From Endomychus coccineus (Eukaryota > Arthropoda > Insecta > Coleoptera > Endomychidae), in assembly GCA_958510875.1 (NCBI GenBank), contig OY294068.1, positions 181,133,411-181,197,410 on the forward strand: a DNA stretch of 64,000 bases. Reading direction: 5' to 3'. Each line of letters begins with the position of its first letter. The stretch's first letter is position 1. The notes below the pieces were generated by a model. The model was not told the origin of the DNA. It saw nothing but the letters and a program-made list of their open reading frames with translations, and did not search any database. The position numbers and the translations under genes are program-made. Below, one piece after another: positions 58,513 to 64,000 of the stretch.

Positions 58513-59012
58513 TCAATGTTCAACTAGGTTCCAATTGAAAACGCTATATTTTTGTTTCATATAGTACTGTTTGGCAATGGTATTGATTCATATTTCATTT
58601 TCAAACATTTATTTGTGTTCAGATATGTTTATGTCAATTCGATACCGATATGCTTATCTTCATTATTTACCTAATTTAGTTACTCGTCATTAGACTTTCA
58701 AATTGCTATGTGGCTACGGAAATAAAGTTTGTTAATGACGTTGGAAACGTTAATTATTACATAGCTGGAGCGCCGCCACTGATTGAAATAGTAAATAATA
58801 ATATTTTTATTACGTCAGCGCCCCTCTACCTGTGGAATCGCAATCTATTCGCTCCTCCAGCTGTTTATTGTTTCTCAAGTAGTATTCGTTCAGTCAGCTC
58901 TACGCGATGAACTTTCGCCGGGCGGTGCGTTCTTACAGTGCTCCGTATTTAATGAATCATAAAACAAGTGACTAACTCGTGTGTCGCGCCAAGGTGAGAC
59001 GTATGTCGTACA

Positions 59013-60400
59013 ATGCTCATGATGAGATCGAGCTCGGTAACGAAAATGGGGAAACCACCCCCGCCAGTTCCACCCAGACCAAGTAAAACTATTGTGGCCG
59101 AAGCGTTGGCCAAGAGAAAAAATTCACCGGAATTATTTAAAACTACACCTTGCCGAGCCGCTCCACTTCCACCTGTTCCCGTGTCAGTGATTTCGACCGA
59201 ACATTCCGACAATGTGTCCAAATCTCAGTCCAACGGAAACATAAATTTCATTCTGAAGAAACCCAGTGTTTTCGAACGTTCCATTTCTGAGGAAATCAAA
59301 GTGCATTCTAGACCTGTGGTGTTCCAATCGTCTAATATGAAGCCCAAATTGGGAACTTTTGGAGTGAAACGTACTGCCGAAAAAGAATTGAAAATTAGTT
59401 GTGTCGAAACTAAATCCAATCTTATTTTGAATAATCAAATCGACAGGAATAACATTAATCTACCAAAGGAAATTGATAACGAGTCAAACATTGAAACCGC
59501 TAAAGAAAATTGTTCTGTAAATAAATCGACTGAAAACGTACAAACTAATACAAAAACAAATAATCAGTTAACCAGAACTTTGGATATAATTGAGGAACCA
59601 AAGCGTATTACACAATTGGAAATATGTCTTGTAAATCAAGATCTATCCAATATGGATTCAGATCTCGCAAAATTGCAAAATAAAGCTTCAGGTAAAGTTA
59701 CAACAGAAACTAACGTAACAATAGACGATAATTCAAGTAAAATGATACTGTCTGAGATCTCTTCTGCTTCACTTGTTGATGATTTTGACGACGACACAGC
59801 AAGCAAAGGAATTTGCCTTGATTTGAAACCTGATGACCTATTGAACGATAGAAATCATGTCAACACTTTAATTGACGAAATGTTTGCCAGCGTTTTGGAA
59901 GTTTCAGGTGGGCTGGATTGTGAAAATGAGGCAATTGTAGCTTCCAGCCCCTCTGATATTACCAAAATAACTGTCAACCAAACCGATGACATCCCAAATG
60001 TTTCCCCTGAAAGCGGTAGTGTTGACGTAACGTGTTCGACCGTGTTGATTGTGGATAATAACGACAGTAAATCCACAACTCCACCAGACTCGAAAAGTAC
60101 CTCCTCAACTTCATCCACTATGGAAAAGAAGAAAGTTCAATTTGACGATAAGAGGAACCACGAATTTCTCATTTCGGAATTGCAATGCATGAAAAAGGAG
60201 CAACAGAAAATCATGAAACGCCAAAGGAAACCTTCGCAGAATTTCTACGAAAGTGACAGCAGTGGTGGTGGTGATTCGTCGAATATTCGTCACTCTGACT
60301 GGGTGGAAATGTGTAACGGCCGCGAGGAAAAATTGTCTAGTTGTCAAATTAATATTGTGGATTTAAATAATACGGAGAATGTGACATTGGATTATGAGAG
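59013..60400 (+). CDS. Proline-rich, Ser/Thr-rich protein, first exon only (unidentified)
   Basis: A long open frame with a GTATGT donor at 60401; in-frame read-through ends at 60437, so the coding sequence must continue in exons I cannot find. Start candidates are 59013 (MLMMRSSSV) and 59046 (MGKPPPPVPPRPSK). A short frame starts at 59003 in a different register. Features: an SH3-ligand-type PPPPVPPRPSK stretch, a second APLPPVPVSV stretch at about 50-60, KTTP and KPSVFERSISEE blocks, long Asn/Thr/Ser-rich low-complexity regions, an acidic VDDFDDD patch, SKSTSSTSSTMEKKKVQFDD, and a KKEQQKIMKRQRK basic helix near 400. It looks like a cytoplasmic scaffold or signalling adaptor with a disordered N-terminus; I do not recognise the family. 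An upstream TCAGTC at 58890 is a candidate arthropod initiator. Confidence 0.7.
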
Positions 60401-60936
60401 GTATGTGTTCTATAGTACATGCTTATGCTTATGCTAAATGCGATGCTTTCAACCGCAATTATTCAGGATGAATAATTTTGCGTGTTAGTCATCGAGACTT
60501 ATCCAGGAATTAAAAAAAAAACTATTGTTGGAGTCACAATTGTTATTGCGAATAAATAATGTTAATTTACCACATTTAAAGCGCTAACCGTACCAATGAT
60601 GAAGTACACAACACACAACATAATCTTTTCGAGAATTGCTATTGCCACGAATACGTTTTATTAACATATCTATTACATAACTATGGTAACGTCGCCTGCA
60701 AGTATTGCCATGTGCTGTAAATACAGACCTAGTGTTGCCGGTTGGAAGATACCTTGGCAAAATTACTCTTCGCAAATCATTTGATTTGGTTACTGATTTT
60801 ATATAATTGTTTCACATTCTATAGGATTCGCATTTGTGTAAAGATAATGAAATAAACTATTTATTTCATTATCTTTACACAACCAAATAATATTCAAATC
60901 AATAATGTTTTTAAGAAAATGTTAGTACAAAAACAA
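60401..60936 (+). other. Intron of the proline-rich gene, no feature recognised
   Basis: Follows the donor at 60401. A short palindrome (AAAGATAATGAAATAAACTA region, 60838-60885, with TTTCATTATCTTT complement) is visible. No further exon of the gene identified. Confidence 0.4.
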
Positions 60937-61012
60937 ATTTTCCGAGTCTGGAAGTCGAACCCGAGTTTACTGAATGAGAGTCGAATTTCGTAGGTCTTAG
61001 ACCACACTAGCT
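60937..61012 (-). repeat. tRNA-derived SINE-like head
   Basis: On the minus strand, GTGGTCTAAGACCTACG resembles an A box and CGGGTTCGACTTCC a B box. They are separated by about 30 bases, as in Leu/Ser-type tRNA-derived SINE heads. The full cloverleaf does not close convincingly, so it is not called as a functional tRNA. It abuts the non-LTR fragment that follows. Confidence 0.4.
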
Positions 61013-61013
61013 G

Positions 61014-62157
61014 TATCATTGGATATCTCCAAAGCATTTGACCGAGTCTGGCACTAAAGCCTTCTTGGAAAACTTCCGTCATGTGGTTTGGCGTCTCAAC
61101 TTTGTCGCTTACTATCGAGTTTTCTCTCAGATAGATCACTCCATGTGGTGGTTGAAACAGAGTATCCTCCGATAAAATGGCTATCAACGCTGGTGTTCCA
61201 CAGGGATCTGTCTTGGCACCATCTTTGTTTCTGCTCCATATCAACGATCTGCTGGAGGTGATCATCTGTCTCATCCACAGCTTTGCAGATAATGGTACAC
61301 TCCACACCGCTTTCTCATCTAGAGCCCCTATACAGGTTGACGCAATTAATGGAGATCTGGCAAAGATTTCGAAATGGGGATCCGATAATCCAGTAGAGTT
61401 TAACGGAACCAAAACGCAAGCTTGCGTCTTTTCCAGGAATGCGGATCTAACAATCCCTAATATGATGATGTCAGGTACAACTATTCCTATGAAGTCTTCC
61501 TTAACAATGCTCGGGGTCACCACCAACATCCCCCTCTCATGGAAAGGAACGATCATGTGAGGTCCATTGCGAAAACCGCTTCACAAAAACTTGGTTCTCT
61601 ATTCCGTGCTAAGAGCTACTTTACACCCCAGTAGCTCTTCATAACCTACAAGCACAGATTCGACCTGTCCTGGAGTACTGTTAACATATTTGGAGTTTGG
61701 GCCAAAACATACGCTGAAGCTCTTGGATTTTATCCAGAAGAGAGCTATTCGTTTGATTGATGATGTCACACTTACGAGTTCATTGATCTCTCTAGAACAT
61801 CGGGAAAAGTTTGGAGATCTCTTCCTTTTGTATAGATATTTCCATGGTCGGTGTTCATCATAAATCTCGTTTGTTATTCCACCACGAGAGATTCCAAATA
61901 GGCGGACTAGACGAGTTCAACCTAGTCGCCCCTTCACTGTCAAGCTCGAGACCTGCCGAATTTTGTATCAGACTTCATTCTTTTACCGAACAGCGAAGTC
62001 GTGGAACTCTTCACCTAGTGCGGTCTTTCCCTATGCCTATAACCTCCAAACTTTCAAGAAAAATAGGAATGTCTATCTCTTCTCCCTACATTCCACTGCT
62101 GGCTCACACGATGTTTTTCGAACATTACAGGTTTTCTTCTCGTGTAGTCAAATATAA
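61014..62157 (+). pseudogene. Non-LTR retrotransposon fragment, copy 2 of the Jockey/RTE-like family
   Basis: RT motif A-like ISKAFDRVWH (about 61028), motif B AGVPQGSVLAPSLFLLHIND, and motif C HSFADNGTLH with the second catalytic Asp changed to Asn. This is followed by PNMMMSGTTIPMKSS and a C-terminal AKSWNSSPSAVFPYAYNLQT plus FKKNRN. It is colinear with 25547-26270 and extends further 5'. Stops and frameshifts interrupt it. It lies on the plus strand downstream of the proline-rich gene's first exon, possibly in its intron. Confidence 0.82.
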
Positions 62158-62689
62158 GAAAAACCTTTGGTTTAACGTCGTTTGTTATAAACAGTTAAAG
62201 TACGTTCTAAATTTACGTTTTTGTTGTTGTTGTTGAACAATTTGGTTGAAATTTGGATGAAAGCAGTTTTGAATTAACTTAAATTTACTGTGGAAGTTTT
62301 GAATCGATTCAATGTATGCTTTGGGAGTTATGAATTTCGAAAATTTTCAACGGTTTAGAAAAGGGTGTGTTTATTACACGATTCCCCTGAAAAACGACAA
62401 TATTAGATATTTAGACAGGCAGACAGATGGTTTTTCAAAGTTGCTTAAAATTCGCTGAAAAATACTATGGTGACCGAATTTTTGCTCTAGGATTTAAAAA
62501 AATGATTTTAGAAATAGCTTGAGTAAATATTCCGTTTGCGAAGAGTATAATAATCCCGCGTTATTTACCATATTTTATAAACAACTTAGCGGTTACTGAT
62601 AATTCAAAAACACACTAAAAATTGTACATAATACGGTCTCTAGAATAATATGACATTACACCGTTCCATTACTTGTTACTTTCCTCACT
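62158..62689 (+). other. No gene recognised
   Basis: A+T-rich sequence between the non-LTR fragment and the Tc1-like fragment. Nothing identified. Confidence 0.4.
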
Positions 62690-63154
62690 ATACGTAGTAG
62701 ATAGAGTAAGGGAAGTATTGTAAAGGGCCCAAAAAAATTTGTGGAAGACATGCCAAAATCGGGAAGACTAAGAAAAACGAAGCTTTGGATGAATAGGAGA
62801 ATCAAAAGAATTTGTCAGAGAAATCCGAGGTTGTCCGGACCAAGAATTAGAAGTTAGTGAAGAACTGTACAACTAAAGTGGCGTCCAGCCAAGAACCTTT
62901 TGTTTCTGGAAGAAACCGCCTTGGTAGGCTTGAATTTGCGTGGCAGCACTTAAACTGGAGCCTTGAAGACAGGAACAGAATTTTGTTTAGCGACGAAACT
63001 CGTTATAAAATCTTTAATTCTGATGGAATGAGGCGGGTGATACGTCCTGTAAATAAGAGATATAACCCAAAGTATACTACACCAACAATAAATCACGGAC
63101 AGGGTTTTGTGTTTTATGGGGTTGTTTTTCATGAAGTGGAATAGGTCCATTATA
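62690..63154 (+). pseudogene. Tc1-like transposase fragment cut by family A copy 4
   Basis: Broken frames upstream (PRLSGPRIRS-like) lead into WSLEDRNRILFSDETRYKIF, then NSDGMRRVIRPVNKRY and TTPTINHGQGFVFYGVVF. This contains the first catalytic Asp (SDET) of a Tc1-family DDE domain. The coding remnant stops at 'ggaataggtccattata', where family A begins at the TA. The C-terminal half would lie beyond family A, outside the window. Confidence 0.8.
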
Positions 63155-64000
63155 CCGGGATATCAAAAATTATCTTGGTCAAGGGTGGTTGTGGAATCTA
63201 AAACGTGTGTCTTACTTTACGTTTGAAATAATTATGTCACTGTCACACTGACATCATCAATAACTTACAAATTTCAGTTGTAAAACAATAATGAACTACA
63301 AATTATGAAATAATTATGTGAACTTTGAGCCTTTTCAGAGGTTGTGATAGCCACAATCCGGGTCAAAAACTGTTTTGAAATTGTTAATTTTCCGTAAATC
63401 GAATGACGTTCACGTGAGTTAGAAAAGTGCAAACTGGTTGTACCTAATATGACTTTTCGCGTGCCGTTTTCGCTCCATGTAGTTAAATCTAGTATCGGAC
63501 CGTGCCCGACGGCCCTTCTTTTTTCGATAAATGTCCATTAAATAGGAAAATTTAATTAAAACAGTTTGAGCTATTCTCAGATCACAGCTACGCGCGTCTA
63601 ACGTGTGACGTACCAAAGGGAATTTCCCCACGACTAAAATATACACGAAGCGGGTAAAAGCTAGCGGCCCATAGCCAAAAACACTTTATTGCAACTGGCG
63701 CCGGTCGCACAGGGCAAGAAACGGCTCCAAATTAACAAGACCGAGGTAAAATGTATAAACTCTAACTTACGCGCAGCGAGCTCCTCGAGGCATATGTCAA
63801 AATGATTTCGTTCGTAGCTAATTACATAGGACGTCTGGTGTTCATGCAATTATGTTTTTAGATAATTCGAACCTTCTAATTTCGATAGGCGACGTGAAAA
63901 TCCCGGAATCCAAAGCGCTAAAAACTTCTGAGTGTTACAATATTCGTATAAAATTGCGAAATTTCGCACTTTTAGAAACGTCAAATTAATTATGACATAA
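63155..64000 (-). mobile_element. Family A TIR transposon, copy 4, truncated by window end
   Basis: Begins CCGGGATATCAAAAATTATC at 63155 after a TA. The interior is inverted relative to copies 1-3 (the TCACTGTCACACTGACATCA side comes first). The minus strand retains the ATG GAG CGA AAA start (about 63475). The other terminal repeat is not reached by 64000. It inserted into a Tc1-like transposase remnant. Confidence 0.82.

Noticed and set aside
59184..60347. Several minus-strand frames over the proline-rich exon
   Set aside because: Shadows of the long plus-strand frame, which alone has a start, a biased protein composition and a splice donor.

Overview
The window is nuclear DNA of an arthropod, almost certainly an insect. 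It is A+T-rich, its genes have short GT-AG exons that match animal protein families, and decayed transposable elements of many kinds fill the introns and intergenic space (P-like/THAP, mariner, Tc1, hAT, Penelope-like, several non-LTR families, foldback elements). A beetle would fit this repeat mix, but nothing here proves the order. There are no bacterial operons, CRISPR arrays or confident full-length tRNA/rRNA genes.

Five host genes can be read. (1) A C2H2 zinc-finger gene on the minus strand (7155-9934, two exons). Its C-terminal fingers are thrown out of frame by a small deletion. (2) A complete 17-exon gene on the plus strand (12059-34647) encoding a 1341-residue chorein-type protein of the UHRF1BP1/BLTP3 bridge-like lipid-transfer family. 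All exon phases join, although introns 3, 7, 8, 12 and 15 are swollen by transposons. (3) A DPY30-like gene on the minus strand (42044-45397, three exons) and (4) the anaphase-promoting complex RING subunit APC11 on the plus strand (45499-45979, two exons). These two diverge from a 101-base gap that must serve as a shared promoter region. (5) The first long exon of a proline-rich, Ser/Thr-rich protein of unknown identity (59013-60400); its later exons are not visible.

Repeat landscape by region. 0.7-6.4 kb: a TA-flanked terminal-inverted-repeat element (family A), a P-like element (family B) inserted in its very end, and two large foldback elements. 7-12 kb: the zinc-finger gene with a second family A copy in its intron, a foldback MITE, and a degenerate tandem array split by another family B copy with a perfect 8-base target duplication. 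12-34.6 kb: the BLTP3 gene with intronic mariner, hAT, non-LTR and family A insertions. 35.2-36.0 kb: a tandem array of about 120-base units. 40.6-41.5 kb: a very long palindrome. 43.3-44.7 kb (DPY30 intron): repeat D and two family B copies. 47.2-49.7 kb: a Tc1 element interrupted by a second copy of repeat D. 50.7-52.0 kb: a 5'-truncated Penelope-like element with a GIY-YIG domain. 53-58.5 kb: degraded non-LTR and mariner pieces, including a short insertion with an 11-base target duplication. 61-64 kb: a non-LTR fragment, a Tc1-like fragment, and a fourth family A copy that cuts the Tc1 fragment at a TA and runs off the window.

The most interesting material is family B. Four copies share CACGGTCG...CGACCGTG-type ends and 8-base target duplications. 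Two copies retain a recognisable THAP zinc-finger exon followed by a consensus splice donor. This links short non-autonomous elements to a P-element-like transposase in this genome.
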